Notes: a model not told the origin generated them from the sequence alone. 64,000 bases of DNA from Silene latifolia (GCF_048544455.1 NC_133537.1:153524058-153588057); one strand, 5' to 3'. Positions 1 to 11,515 are shown, counted from the stretch's first letter. Program-made: numbers and translations.

Positions 1-455
1 CTTTAGGATCACATCCTTTAGGATCATCACTTCCTTAGAGTTCCTATACCCAAACCTTGGTTACCCCTTAAGTTGAACTTACTTTAGGCCTCCTTCCCAA
101 CGATGCTTTCCTTTAGGGTCCCACACCCTAGCACAATCCTTATATATCCTTTAGGTCTTACCCTTAGCTCCCATGCTCAACCTTAGCTCCTACGCACCTC
201 CGGAAGCATCTCGAGAAAGAAGTCTCAGGTATGGTCTCTTCTTATGGCTGGCGAGCTTCCTTACGTAGTCTAATGGACTTTAAACGACCCTCCCCGATAG
301 TCGACAGACTCTAAAATGTTCCCGACGACAGGTCCTTGGCTCAGACCCCTTGAGCCGCCTCGCGTCGCCATAGTCGTCAGGTTGTAATCTTCGATTGACC
401 TGATGGCTATACTTTGACTTTCGCCTTGTCCAAGCCTCAGTCAAAGTGGGGGCTC
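1..455 (+). mobile_element. 3' end of the internal domain of a gag-only Tat/Ogre-like element
   Basis: This stretch matches the last part of the two internal domains further right (about 25950-26401 and 35034-35481), including the short CTTTAGGATCA repeats and the sequence just before the LTR. It ends in a purine-rich tract at 443-453 (AAAGTGGGGGC) directly before the LTR start. That is where a polypurine tract, the primer for plus-strand DNA synthesis, is expected. The element enters the window from the left, so its 5' part is not visible. No coding region is present. Confidence 0.8.
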
Positions 456-2858
456 TGTAGACACCTCGTTTCTGCACCTCCCGCAAACCACCCGGTGATG
501 ATTGGGCCGCATGTTTGATTCGCGGAACGATTTGTGACAGTTCGTAAGATTATCGTCAAGTGATTGCTCAAATATTAATGTCTACCTCTTAGTTGTCATC
601 TACGTCCTGATACGGTCGTTTTGGCAGTAATTAGAGTACATTCGGAGTCCGGGTCAAAAACCGTCTCCATTTTCTGATAGCTGTTAAAATCCCGAGTCGG
701 AATGTTCTGGAATGTTCCGGATATTTCTATTCCATATTTCACAAATTTTATCTTTTGGCAAATAATATCCCGTAATATTCAAAAGATAATCGAATTATTT
801 CCGTCCTACCATAACTCAAACGCGGAAATCTTTCTTCAGCAGGAGGAAACCTCCGGGAACAGACGCAAGAAGCAGTGTGCGCCTCTTCCAAGAGACGCAG
901 TGGCTGCTGCGCCTCTTCCCAGGCCCTTCTTTGCATGATTTACGTATCTTTTTTATATCTTTCCGAGATTCACTTCCAAAGAGTCTCCGAAACCCTATTC
1001 CGTCGCATGATTAGTATAAATAGGAGCTTTCGTTCCTCATATTTCTCACGCGAGTGTCCGCCCTTCTCTTCTCCCTTTGCATTCTAGACTTCGTTCTTAC
1101 TAATTGGCGCCTACGTGCTTGGACTTCCGACCACGTAAGCTCGGATCTTCCGGTACCAGACCTCTCCGTTGCATGACCGACCAATTTGACCAACTACACT
1201 CAATCAACTTAAATTAATCAATCGTTCTCCTCTTACGAGGGCACTCTTTCCTTGCATTCGCGTCGAGCATTCACTAGTCGATATCTTAGTTCTTCTCGTT
1301 CCGTCAACATGTAAGTCTGAGGGTGTAATCTCTCCTTTTATTTATTGTATTTTATTTATCGTATCACCATTGTAAGATTTATGTCGAAAACACCGTTAAA
1401 ACCGATTTCTAAAACCGTGCTTTAAATCTCCTTTTTACGGATTTCCAGTAGACAGACGTCGAGAAAAGACGCAGCAACTGCTGCGCCTATTCGAAGGAGC
1501 GCGCATTCGCCGCGCTCTTCGTGAGGCTGCCGCAGTTCCTGCTTCTTTTCTTCTTCCTCCGTCCTCTGTAAATTCGTCTGTTATTTGATTCTTGTTTTCT
1601 TTTGTTTCGTTAATCCTTCATCATGATAGCATATAACTCACATGTATATTAATCATCATCATCATCATGCTTTAATCATCTTTAATCCGACTTAAATCCC
1701 TTATAAATCATATTTGCGGGTTTTCGTCATTAAATTCAAACCCGGATTTTAGAGGTTCAATTTGTTCATATTGAGTTTCTGGAATTCGTCATTGATATAG
1801 TTTTAATCTGTCTATTGTCATATTCGTCATTAATTCATCGTATCTAATGTTAGTTGATTGATTTCAATAGAGGACTCATTTATTAACATCGTTTCATCAT
1901 ATAATTAATCCGTTTAATTCCGTCTCATTCATGTTTTATTGCTTTTATGACCCATTCATATGATAAATAATCCATTAATCACTTTCATCCGAGTCAAATA
2001 ATCCAATCAATCATTAAATTCACCAAATTGTATTAACGATTTGCAGTTCCGGCTTCACAGCCAGAACTCACCCTTGGAACAGACGCAAAGAATCGGCTGC
2101 GCCTCTTCCAGCAGGGCGCGATCTCCTTGCGCTGTTCCAGGATGATTTCTGTCCCTGAACTCCGTTTCTGCCTTGACCTAGTTTGTTTAGCTTACGTATT
2201 AATTAACTAATATTCGTAATATCACCTTCTGTTCTGTTCGTCTTTCTTTCTTTTATTCCTTTTTCTCAACTTATCCGTTTTAAAGGTATTTTCGACATAA
2301 ATCGCCTATTCCAATGTAATTATTGTAATTTCCATTAATGTAATTTTCTTTTATTGTATTTCTTTTATCATTTGTATGCTTTCACATGTAATTGAACATT
2401 AAATCCTACTTCGACCCAATTGTTTGCTAAATTAATTGTCAACCGACTTAGTATTAAATTCTCACATGCTAGGATTAAAACAATGGATGTTGCATTGCAT
2501 GCATATAGCCGACGATATATCAAGTATGAATAACTTCCCTAATCATTAGTAGAGGCCGCTATCGAGGCGGGCGGGATTAGGTGTTCGATCAAAAGAGCTT
2601 CCTAATACGTACCCTCACCCCTTACTCCAGATCTCCGTGAGCACCCGTGTTCATTGGCATCCACGAAAGTCATTCTAGACATAGAATGCTAAGGGTAACG
2701 ATTGCTTAGTGTTCATGTCACTACTTTGTGTCTTGACATGACACGAGGTATTCGAACGGTTCCAATTTCCCATAAAAATTGGTGGCGACTCCATACAAAA
2801 TGCAAACGCTTGTTTTCGATCCTCACCAAGCGCTCCCGTGGGCGGCCCGCTGTCCACA
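456..2858 (+). mobile_element. LTR of a Tat/Ogre-like Ty3/gypsy element (LTR0)
   Basis: It begins TGTAGACACC and ends CTGTCCACA, the same TGT...ACA ends as the three LTRs at 17333, 26402 and 35482. It follows the polypurine tract and is therefore the 3' LTR of the element entering from the left. It is about 150 bp shorter than the others. Homology is clear from 456 to about 699 and from about 1000 to 2858. Between these the sequence upstream of the TATA box is largely different, so this is a related subfamily and not an identical copy. A TATA box lies at 1015-1022. The sequence to its right (AGAAG, 2859-2863) is the candidate target duplication; the other copy lies outside the window. Confidence 0.85.
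1015..1022 (+). promoter_or_regulatory. TATA box of LTR0
   Basis: TATAAATA sits in a block (GATTAGTATAAATAGGAGC) that is kept in all four LTR copies although the sequence just upstream differs in LTR0. This fits the core promoter at the U3/R border of the LTR. Confidence 0.7.
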
Positions 2859-2897
2859 AGAAGCGGCGGTTATAACGGCGTAAAAAGGTGATTTGAA

Positions 2898-3137
2898 ATG
2901 GTTGTAAAAACCGAGTTTGAAAATCGTCATTACGACTGCCTAGAAAGACGTGTTGAAATGGTTATAAAAACCGGGTTTGAAAATCGTCATTATGACGGCC
3001 TAGAAAGGCGTGTTGGAATGGTTATAAAAACCGAGTTTGAAAATCGTCATTACAACGGCCTAGAAAGACGTGTTGAATTGGTTATAAAAACCGGGTTTGA
3101 AAATTGTCATTACGACGGCCTAGAAAAGCGTGTTGAA
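2898..3137. repeat. 60-bp tandem repeat, four units
   Basis: Four units start at 2898, 2958, 3018 and 3078 with a period of exactly 60 bp and only a few substitutions each. Weaker, shorter relatives lie just before (about 2866) and just after (about 3165). Because the period is 20 codons, one plus-strand frame stays open through the array. The host element lies on the minus strand and the open frame has no start context, so I regard it as non-coding. Confidence 0.9.
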
Positions 3138-3648
3138 AAGCAATGGTCGGCGAAAGACCGAGGTTTGAAACGGCCATTATAACGACGCAAAAAGGTTTTT
3201 TGGAAGTTTGAAAAATGACACGGAAGGACTTATAATCAAGTAGCACATAAGCACTCACAGTTCATTATATTATGCATAATGCTGACACGGGTTTTGGCTT
3301 AAAAGGGTGGATTGCACACCAAGCAATCAAACCCCGATTTGCGAGAGGGATACCAATCCAAACAAAATGTGTAAGGAGGGTGCCCTAGCCTCGTGCTCTA
3401 AAGTGATGAAAGCTCTTTGACGAAACAGAAAGGTGTAATGTCAATGATATGCTTGACTCAATCGGGATTCGAAACGCGGGGATGAGAAAACTCACGCCGA
3501 CGAGACGAGCCAATTGGTCGAAAATGGTTAGGTTCTGGGCCCGGACAAGGAACCCGACCGTGACCGTAATATCAATTAATGCATTCCAACCAAGACCTCA
3601 TTCGAGTCTCACCATCTAGGGATCAAAAATACACAAGTGTCCTAGTTC

Positions 3649-3667
3649 TCCCCTGCGGAGTCGCCAA
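3649..3667 (-). other. Primer binding site (tRNA-Arg type) of the minus-strand element
   Basis: Read on the minus strand the sequence is TTGGCGACTCCGCAGGGGA, two bases after the LTR end. It resembles the site at 28957-28976. From memory of the family, Ogre elements use a site complementary to tRNA-Arg. The match to a specific tRNA was not computed. Confidence 0.7.
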
Positions 3668-3669
3668 TC

Positions 3670-6119
3670 TGTGGACGTAGCCACCTGCACGCCCCAGCCG
3701 ATCTGTGGGACATACAGCGATCTTTTGAAAGCCACGCTCGGCGGCGTAAAAAAATGCTTTTGACCGGATCGTTTTAGATCGGTCGGTTTCATCTCGACAA
3801 GGGTCTCGAAACGATTAGAGATGTTCGGAGTCGCCACCAAGCATTTGTGGGATGCTTGGAACCCGTTCGAATCCACTTTATACCTCGGTCAAACGAAGCA
3901 CAAAGCAGTGTTTGACATAGGTACTAAAGATAAGGAATCGTCCCTCTTTAGCATCTTATCTCTAGAATGACTCTCGTACGCCCTGGATAAGGTCGTCCAC
4001 TATCCAAAGTTTCTGAGAGGTGAAGGTACGTATTGGGAAGCCCTTTAATCAGACACCCAATCCCGCGCGGTAGCGGCCTCTACTTATCGATCTTGGTTGG
4101 TTGAAAGCAAAAGTTGATATAACGGTTTAAATGCATGAATGCGCATCCAATAATTTAAACCTAACATGTGAGAGTTTTCTAAGTTGGTTGATTTAATCCA
4201 AGTATCAAGTATAAGATATCGAGTTGGATTTACGGTTGATTTGCATGCAAGACGGAAATTAAACATCCATTTACCAAATTAGGTTTATGGCGCATAACGT
4301 GATCCATTTGTCTTAGTAAGGCATTTTGCAAATACGGTTTTTAAATGAGCAAATTAGTCGTCTGATCCGTCCTATATCCGGGTTAGCCAGAGTCCGGATC
4401 GTCCTAGACCATGCTGGAAAGGGAACAGACCCTGCACCAGACAGACAGATGAGGCACGAGCCTATTGACGATGTAAGGGAGTCTCCCCTGGTTTGAAAAT
4501 AGGAAAAGAAATGGCCTGTTTAGGCACGGGTTAGTCAACAGTATAAGACGCATTCTGACCATTGAAAAACGTATATAAAACATATTGAAAATGGGTATTT
4601 GGACCCGTTTTGGTTTGGAAGGACCGTTTAGGCCGTATTTGTGTTGATTTGAGGAACGAGACTTGAATAATCATCATTGTTTTGATGATATTCGATGTCG
4701 GGTTCGACTTTATAAGTTTGACATGAATAGTTTTTAAAGTAATTATGAACTAATTGTTTTAAGTTCATTTGAATATAATTAGTCGATACTCATCATCATA
4801 CTCGGGTTAAAATCCGACACGGTATGTAGAACCAAGGATGACTTTGTGTTGGTGACTAATACATTTATTTTGAAAATGTAAAGAAATGATGAAAGGCTTT
4901 AAAATACCTTACAAAATGTAAAGAAATGAAATGAAAGGTTTTAAAATACCTTTTAAATGTAGTTAACCAAATATCATCACCGAAACACGGATTAAACCGT
5001 CATGGTATTAATAACCAAGGGTGAAAATGTTTTATGGTTAAAACTTGTAGAAGAAAATAAAATGGGTTTGAAAATACTTGAAATGGTAACCGATTAAAAA
5101 TATAAAAATGAAAAAAATAGAGGAAAATAGGAGACCAAACACTGATTGGACTTAAGGCTGGGCAGGCTGCTTTAGGCGCGAGCCTGTATGCTACGTAAGT
5201 AGCCTCTGCCTCAACCAAAAAGTCCGTTTTTGGCTCATTCTTCCCATGTTTTGGACCATGTTATGCAAGATTTAGCATGTTATAGTCATGAAACAAGTAA
5301 AGACACGATAAAAGAAGGAGTTTTACACCCTCATACTTACATGCTTGGTTTATGGCGAGAAACCGACGTAAGTGTATCAACTCGTTTGGTCGGAAAAGAC
5401 TCGGTTTAAAACCATTTTAGTAAGTAAAAAGAGTGTTTTGTTAAGTTTAGTGATGGTGTAGTGGTCGAAATGGTCGGTCAAGTGATTTAATGCACGATGA
5501 CGGTACCAAACAATGTGTAAGGCTTGTATTTACGATCGGTAGGTCGTAAATACGCGTCGGATTGTGACTTAGGAAGTTCTCAAATGGGGGCATTTGAGGG
5601 GTATTTATAGGAAAATGAGTGGTTGTGTGAGTTTTGAGCGACGTGGCCACCTGGGGTGCTCAAAGAGGCGCGAGCAATGTAGCACGTCTTCGAGGTGTCT
5701 TGTCACTTTCACACAAATGCAATCATGATTTGTTCTATCCTAGAATTTGTATGCACATGTTTGGTACTTGACCATACATGAATCCGGGAAATCTTAACAT
5801 GGAAGCATTTGAATGGTTTGTTTTTTGTGTTTGACTCGGTTTGACTCGTTGTTGGAGTCGGGATTTGAATATTTGAGTCGGTTTTTGGTCCGGTGTCGGT
5901 TTTGACTCTAGTTATTGTCATTGCGACCCCGTCGTCATGCATTAAACACTCCAGGTACTTTTGAAAAGTTTTGAAATGTTTTATTTTTGAAATCGTTTTA
6001 AGTTTTCCGACGTAAAGTTGTACACGAACTGTCGATCAAACGCCGCGATTCCAAAGCATGTTGTAGTCCGATAATCATCGGGTGTTTGTTGGAGTCTCAG
6101 CAGATACTGGGTATCTACA
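3670..6119 (-). mobile_element. 5' LTR of a minus-strand Tat/Ogre-like element
   Basis: On the minus strand it begins TGTAGATACCCAGTATCTGC at 6119 and ends TCCACA at 3670, followed by the primer binding site. The length is 2450 bp. It is diverged from LTR0-LTR3 and belongs to another subfamily. It interrupts the pol region of the Athila-like element at 6120. A diverged piece of the same LTR lies at 42056-42690. Short open frames inside it are not convincing genes. Confidence 0.8.
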
Positions 6120-7857
6120 GAACTCCTTCTACAAGATAATTTGCAAAATCGGTAAACCATGGTGTTGTGTGTCGCTCCAGTTGTGTGTGGATGGCCATTA
6201 GTATATCATCGGGAAAGGAATCATTAATTGGTGTATCTTCTCCATTGTTGTCAAACTGAATCCTTGACAAGTGATCCGCAACTACATTCTCGGCCCCTTT
6301 CTTGTCTCTTATCTCTAAGTCAAATTCTTGAAGCAACAATAACCACCTCAACAAGCGTGTTTTTGATTATTTCTTTGTCAAGAGGTGTCTAAGGGCACGG
6401 TGGTCCGAGAATACTATCACTTTGGATCCAAATAAGTAGGAGCGGAACTTGTCCAAAGCATACACTATAGCAAGAAGTTCCTTTTCCGTGGTATTATAGT
6501 TGACTTGTATAACATCAAGGGTTTTGCTTATATAGTATATGGCATGTAAAGCTTTCCCAATCCGTTGGCCTAGAATCGCGCCCACGGCATAGTTGCTTGC
6601 GTCACACATTATCTCGAAAGGCAACTCCCAATTTGACGGCTGTATAATCGTTGCCGAAATTAGAGCTTCTTTAATCCTATCAAGGGCCTCAACACACTCA
6701 TGAGTAAATTGGAATTGGGCATCTTTAAGCAAGAGTTGAATAAGGTGTTTAGCAATTTTAGAAAAATCTTTTATGAATCAACGGTAAAACCCCGCGTGAC
6801 CGAGAAAACTCCGCACCCCTTTGACATTCACGGGTGGCGACAATTTCTCTATCACCTCAACTTTAGCTTTATCGACCTCGATGCCCTTTTCCGAAATCAA
6901 ATGACCCAAGATAAATGCCTTCTTTGACCATGAAGTGACACTTCTCCCAATTTAAAACAAGGCTAACATCCTCACACTTTTGCGAGAGAAGTGACAAATT
7001 ATGCAAACATGACTCAAAATCTTTCCCATAGACACTAAAATCATCCATAAATACTTCCGTTATGGTTTCTATGTAGTCGAAAAAGACACTCATCATGCAA
7101 CGTTGAAATGTGGCGGGAGCATTGCATAGCCCGAAGGGCATTCTCCTATAGGCAAAGGTACCATAGAGGCATGTGAAAGTGGTCTTGTGTGGGTCATCCG
7201 GGTGTATCGGGATTTGGAAGAATCCCGAATACCCGTCAAGGTAGCAAAAGAACTTATTAGAGGCTAGCCTCTCAAGCATTTGATCAATGATTGGGAGATG
7301 GAAATGACCTTTTCTTGTTGCGGAATTCAACTTACGATAATCAATACACATTCGCCAACCGGTGATCTTCCTTATGGGTATTAGCTTGTTCTTGTCATTT
7401 TTCACCACCGTGGTACCTCCTTTCTTGGGTACCACTTGGACAGGGCTAACCCACAAAGAATCTGATATAGGGTAAATAATTCCCGCATCAAGTAATTTCA
7501 TAACCTCTGCTTTTACAATCTCTTGAATATGGGGATTTAGTCTCCTTTGGCCTTGAATAGTAGGCCTATGATCATCTTCTAAATGTATCCTATGCATGCA
7601 AAATTCGGGTCTTATTCCCTTAAGATCATCTAGACTATAACCTATAGCCTTTTCATGTTTCTTTAACACATTAAGTAAACTCTCTAATTGACATTCATCA
7701 AGTTTTTCATTGACAATCACGGGTTTGGTTTTAGACTCATCAAGGTAGGCATACTTCAAATTTGGGGGAAGGGGTTTTAAAGATGGGGTTTGTACCTCAA
7801 TTTCTACCTTTAATGGTTCGTTGGGAACACTTTCAACCACCATTACACTTTCCACCC
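6120..7857 (-). pseudogene. Athila-like pol: reverse transcriptase and RNase H (copy C), interrupted
   Basis: The minus strand encodes the RT-RNase H part of a Ty3/gypsy polyprotein, which would copy the element RNA into DNA. Visible motifs are WVSPVQVVPKKGG, GWRMCIDYRKLN, CYLDGYSGF (first catalytic Asp), RMPFGLCNAPATFQRCM and FMDDFSVYG (the catalytic DD pair). RNase H follows with TTEKELLAIVYALDKF, FSDHRALRHL and [11 protein letters not shown]. Unlike copies A and B, the RT and RNase H catalytic residues are intact. It is broken by a frameshift near 6870, a stop near 6365, and the minus-strand Ogre LTR, which replaces everything after 6120, so no integrase is present. Protease and gag are also missing. 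Confidence 0.85.
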
Positions 7858-7875
7858 CCTTATTGCTTGTTCCAC

Positions 7876-8094
7876 CTAGATGGATTGTGATGTCTTATTG
7901 AGAATGCCATCTATCCTCATGGATTGATCATAGGTGAGCTCTTTGTTGGCTAGAGCGGCTTCAAGGAGATATACTTCCAATGCCCAATGTTTATCTTTGG
8001 CCTCACTTGCTTCCAAGGCCTCCAATGCTTCCAAAGGGTCTTTGATGAGAGTAGAGCCCCATTGGTCCTCTACACAGCAATGTATAAGGTCCAT
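7876..8094 (-). pseudogene. Conserved spacer region upstream of RT in copy C
   Basis: A minus-strand frame starting MDLIHCCVEDQWGS is rich in Ala, Leu and Glu (repeated LEALEA) and ends in a stop just before the RT frame. Its position between the primer binding site and RT suggests the acidic linker found between protease and RT in Athila-type polyproteins. The function is unknown. It follows the primer binding site almost directly, so gag and protease have been deleted from copy C. Confidence 0.5.
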
Positions 8095-8209
8095 CTTGCA
8101 ATGTAAACTAAGAGAAAAAGGTGAGAAGTACCTTGAGGAAATGTTTTTCCCCAAGGCAAAGAAAGACGCAACTAAAAACAATGATTGGTAACAATTCAAT
8201 TGAACACCG

Positions 8210-8227
8210 TCCACGGCAACGGTGCTA
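8210..8227 (-). other. Primer binding site (Athila, tRNA-Asp type) of copy C
   Basis: The minus-strand sequence TAGCACCGTTGCCGTGGA resembles the Athila-type site TGGCGCCGTTGCCGGGGA and the intact one at 61581-61598. It lies three bases after an LTR end. Several substitutions show decay. Confidence 0.55.
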
Positions 8228-8230
8228 TTT

Positions 8231-8640
8231 TGATGAGCGTGTTGTATATGCTCTCAAACAATATTTATAATCTCAACAAACTACTCTTAGTAGAGGGGCA
8301 AGTAGAGGTCGGATCCCAAGGGACAGGTATTGATTTAAGCTATCAAATGCAAGTAGCTATGTCTTTGTGTCACAATTTGGTTTGAGTTGAGAATGTAATC
8401 TAAACTACTTAACAAAGGAAATGTAAACAAATGGAAAGCAAGCAAGGCAAGTAAATGGGGATGTAAACAATTGATTAAAAACACTAAGGTGTCATGGGTT
8501 CATAGGGAAATAATGATGAGATAACATAAATAAGTTACGTAGATGCAAGCAATTATTGTTGTAATGGAATCGAGTTAGTTTATATCTTACAATTCCTAGG
8601 GAGACTTAGGTCTCGGGGCCGAGTTGATCAAAAGTTTACA
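8231..8640 (-). mobile_element. Partial Athila-like 5' LTR (copy C)
   Basis: On the minus strand this ends in CTCATCA right before the degenerate primer binding site, which places it as the 3' part of the 5' LTR of copy C. It is truncated near 8640, where plus-strand copy A begins in mid-gag, so C and A are joined head to head. No open frame of interest is present. The far boundary is estimated from where similarity of copy A to copy B starts. Confidence 0.5.
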
Positions 8641-9540
8641 ACACCTATGACTCCATCGGCAAGAGTAAGTGAAGCCAATAAGGGGAAGACTACAAGTGAA
8701 GGATCCAAGGGAAAGGCTCCTCAAGAAGATCGTGAAGATATATTGGTTGAAGACCTTCCTTACGAAAGAGAGGTTGGTGAAGAAGCTAGAGAGGAAGCCC
8801 TCGTACAACCTTCTACTAAGGTAACAAGCAAAGCCACTTCATCCAAGGTATTCCCTAATTCTCAACTTGTCACTAACATCCCTTATCCCACAAGAGCTTT
8901 GAGGTCTAGAGAAAACTTCAAGTATACCAAATTTTACGAAATGCTAGAAAAACTTGAAGTAACTCTACCCTTCACCGAAGTAATATTGAACATGCCAACA
9001 TACACCAAATTTTTAAAGGACATCTTAACAAAGAAAATAACCTTTGGTGACCAACAAATTGTGGCAATGGAAGAAGAGTGTAGTGCTCTTCTTCTCAACA
9101 AGATGCCACATAAACTTGGTGACCCGGGGAGCTTTTCAATTCCTCGTGTGGTTGTTGGTGCCCCAATATCAAAGGCTCTATGTGATTTGGGAGCAAGTGT
9201 GAGTGTTCTTCCTCTAAACGTTGCAATGAAAATTGGTATTCGCAATCTTGCCCCTATTAATATGACTCTCCAATTGGCGGATAGGTCCGTCAAACGCCCT
9301 TTAGGGGAACTTGAGGACATACCCGTCAAAGTTGGAAAGTATTTAATCCCGACCGACTTTGTTGTCCTTGATATCCTAAAGGATAGCCATACCCCCATAA
9401 TCCTAGGTAGACCATTCTTGGATACCGGAGGAGTATTAATTGATGTGATAAATGGGTGGCTAACCTTCCGGATAGAAGGAGACAAAGTTGAATTTAATCT
9501 TCCAAATATTGTGAAAGGACCCAAAGTTGACCAAGCATAG
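8641..9540 (+). pseudogene. Athila-like gag C-terminus and protease (copy A)
   Basis: This is an open frame of about 297 codons, nearly identical to 13600-14500 of copy B. The N-terminal third is charged linker. The aspartic protease follows: ALCDLGASVSVLP holds the D-x-G-A active-site loop, and HTPIILGRPFLDTGG is the second hydrophobic-hydrophobic-G motif. Protease would process the Gag-Pol polyprotein. The element is truncated on the left at the junction with copy C, so most of gag is missing. A stop at 9538-9540 ends the frame before RT. Confidence 0.85.
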
Positions 9541-9633
9541 ACAATTAGAGTGATTGGTAAAGTGGTTGAATAGGTGGCTCGAGAAGAGTCGGAGATGGAA
9601 GAAGCCTTCCAAATCTCCCTTCATGATGAATAA

Positions 9634-10662
9634 ATGGAGGAAGACCATGAGATAGATGATGAACTCTTGAAGAAAGTGGAGGGATTGCTCCCTCCAAAGG
9701 TACAACTCAAAATTCTTCCCTTCTCACTGAAGTATGCCTTTTTAGGTGAGGGAGAGACTTATCCGGTGATTATTAATGCTAATCTTAGTGAGGACCAAGA
9801 ACAAAAAATATTAAAGTTTCTTAAAACTCACAAGGCCTCTTTAGGATATAGAATTGATGATATCAAAGGATTGAGTCCAAATTTGTGTATGCACTACATA
9901 AACCTTGAAGAGGGGAGCCGGCCATCGGTTGAGGGTCAACGTGGATTAAACCCTAAAATGGCCGAGGTAGTCAAGAACGAAGTCTTGAAACTACTTAAAG
10001 CGGGGATCATCTATGAAATCACCGATAGTAAATGGGTGAGCCCCGTCCATGTGGTTCCCAAAAAAGGTGGAGTAACCATGGTGGAGCAACCGGACAGAAC
10101 TTGTGTGTCTACACTCCCGGTTACCGGGTGGCGTATGTGTATTGATTATCGGAAATTGAACTCCGCAACCCTTAAAGACCATTTCCCCATCCCTTTTATC
10201 GACCAAATGCTTGAAAGGTTGTCGGGGCACGCGTATTATTGTTTTTTAGATGGATATTCCGGGTTCTATCAAGTACCAATACACCCGGAAGACCAAGAAA
10301 AAACAACTTTCACGTTTCCCAATGGTGTTTATGCTTACGGAAGGATGTCGTTCGGGTTGTGTAATGCACCTTGTACCTCTTAAAGGTGCATGATGGCTAT
10401 GTTTGCGGATTTTCTTGAAAAGTGCATAGAGGTTTTCATGGATGACTTTAGTGTCCATGGAGACTCATTTGATCATGGATTTGTAAATCTTTCTAACGTC
10501 TTGAGACTATGTGAGGAGCACAACTTAGTCCTCAATTGGGAAAAGTGCCACTTCATGGTGGAAGAACGAGTTGTGTTAGCCACATTGTCTCCAAGTGGGG
10601 GATTGAGGTTGATGGTGCTAAAGTTTTGGTCATATAAAACTTGTCACCTCCCACAAATGTGA
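9634..10662 (+). pseudogene. Athila-like reverse transcriptase (copy A), broken
   Basis: The RT domain is spread over two open stretches. Motifs include WVSPVHVVPKKGG, GWRMCIDYRKLN, CFLDGYSGFYQVPIHPED with the first catalytic Asp, and EVFMDDFSVHGD with the catalytic DD pair. A nonsense codon at 10381-10383 falls where the family has Gln (NAPCTS, stop, RCMMAM). Copy B has the same stop at 15272-15274. A frameshift near 10580 breaks the end of the domain. The protein cannot be made as one piece. Confidence 0.9.
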
Positions 10663-11515
10663 AAGGGGTGAGGAGGTTTCTAGGACATGCCGGCTTTTAT
10701 AGGCGGTTCATAAAAGATTTTTCAAAGATAGAAAAATCATTGACTTCACTCCTGCTCAAACACGTCCCTTTTGTATTTGATGATGTTTGCCCTGAGTGTT
10801 TTGATAGGTTGAAGCTTGCTCTCACTACGACTCACATTATTTGGGCTCCGGATTGGAGACTTCCCTTTGAGTTATGTGTGATGCTTTGGATTTCGCCGTG
10901 GGAGCGGTTCTTGGACAAGTAGTTGACAAGAAACACCATGTCATCTACTATTCGAGCAAGACCTTAGATCAAGCAACATGAAACTACTCAACTACGGAGA
11001 AAGAGATGCTAGCCATAGTTCATGCTATTGAGAAGTTTAGACAATACCTTGTGGGATCCACGGTGGTGGTTTACACCTACCACGCCGCCTTGAGACAATT
11101 GATGATCAAGAAGGATACAAAGCCTAGACTTTTGAGATGGGTTATATTGCTTCAAGAATTCGATCTAGAGATAAGGGACAAAGCCGGGGCCGAAAATGTG
11201 GTGGTCGATCATTTGTCAAGGCTTATAGTGGAAGACCATGGAATAGTTGATAAGAGTGGTCTAATTGATGAATGGTTAAGGCAAGATGCATTGATGGAAG
11301 TGAAAGTGAAGGTCCCAAGGTTTGCGGACTTGGCAAATTATGTAGTTAGTGGCTTCATTCCCGATGACATGGAGGCTAGGGAAAGAAGGAAGTTGAGGCA
11401 TGATGCAAAGAGGTATTTTTGGGAAGATCCTCACTTATTCCGGAAGTGTGGGGATGGGATGTTCTGAAGATGTGTGTCTAGGAAAGAGGGCATGAAAATT
11501 TTGGATAGAGTGCAT
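10641..11515 (+). pseudogene. Athila-like RT connection, RNase H and integrase start (copy A)
   Basis: The segment begins with the connection region (GVRRFLGHAGFYRRFIKDFS). A frameshift near 10890 and a stop near 10979 follow, then RNase [18 protein letters not shown] and [11 protein letters not shown]. The family motif TDHAALR appears here as TYHAALR, so a conserved Asp is replaced by Tyr, as in copy B. The frame continues to the start of integrase (GMKILDRVH) and ends abruptly near 11515, where the sequence jumps into the gag of copy B. Confidence 0.85.

Larger units (their letters stand above)
2859..3669 (-). mobile_element. 5' leader remnant of a minus-strand Tat/Ogre-like element
   Basis: On the minus strand this follows the LTR at 3670-6119 and begins with its primer binding site, so it is the untranslated leader of that element. 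It is cut off at 2858 by the plus-strand LTR0. No convincing coding region was seen. It contains a 60-bp tandem array (2898-3137). The rest of the internal domain is missing from the window. Confidence 0.6.

Noticed and set aside
280-486. Small minus-strand frame repeated before each LTR (also at 26228 and 35306)
   Set aside because: Repeated because the element end is repeated. It crosses the polypurine tract and LTR border, so it is not a plausible gene.
2898-3182. 94-codon repeat protein
   Set aside because: Open only because the tandem period is 60 bp. No start context, and it lies antisense to the host element leader.
8934-9524. 196-codon minus-strand frame
   Set aside because: Antisense of the protease of Athila copy A.
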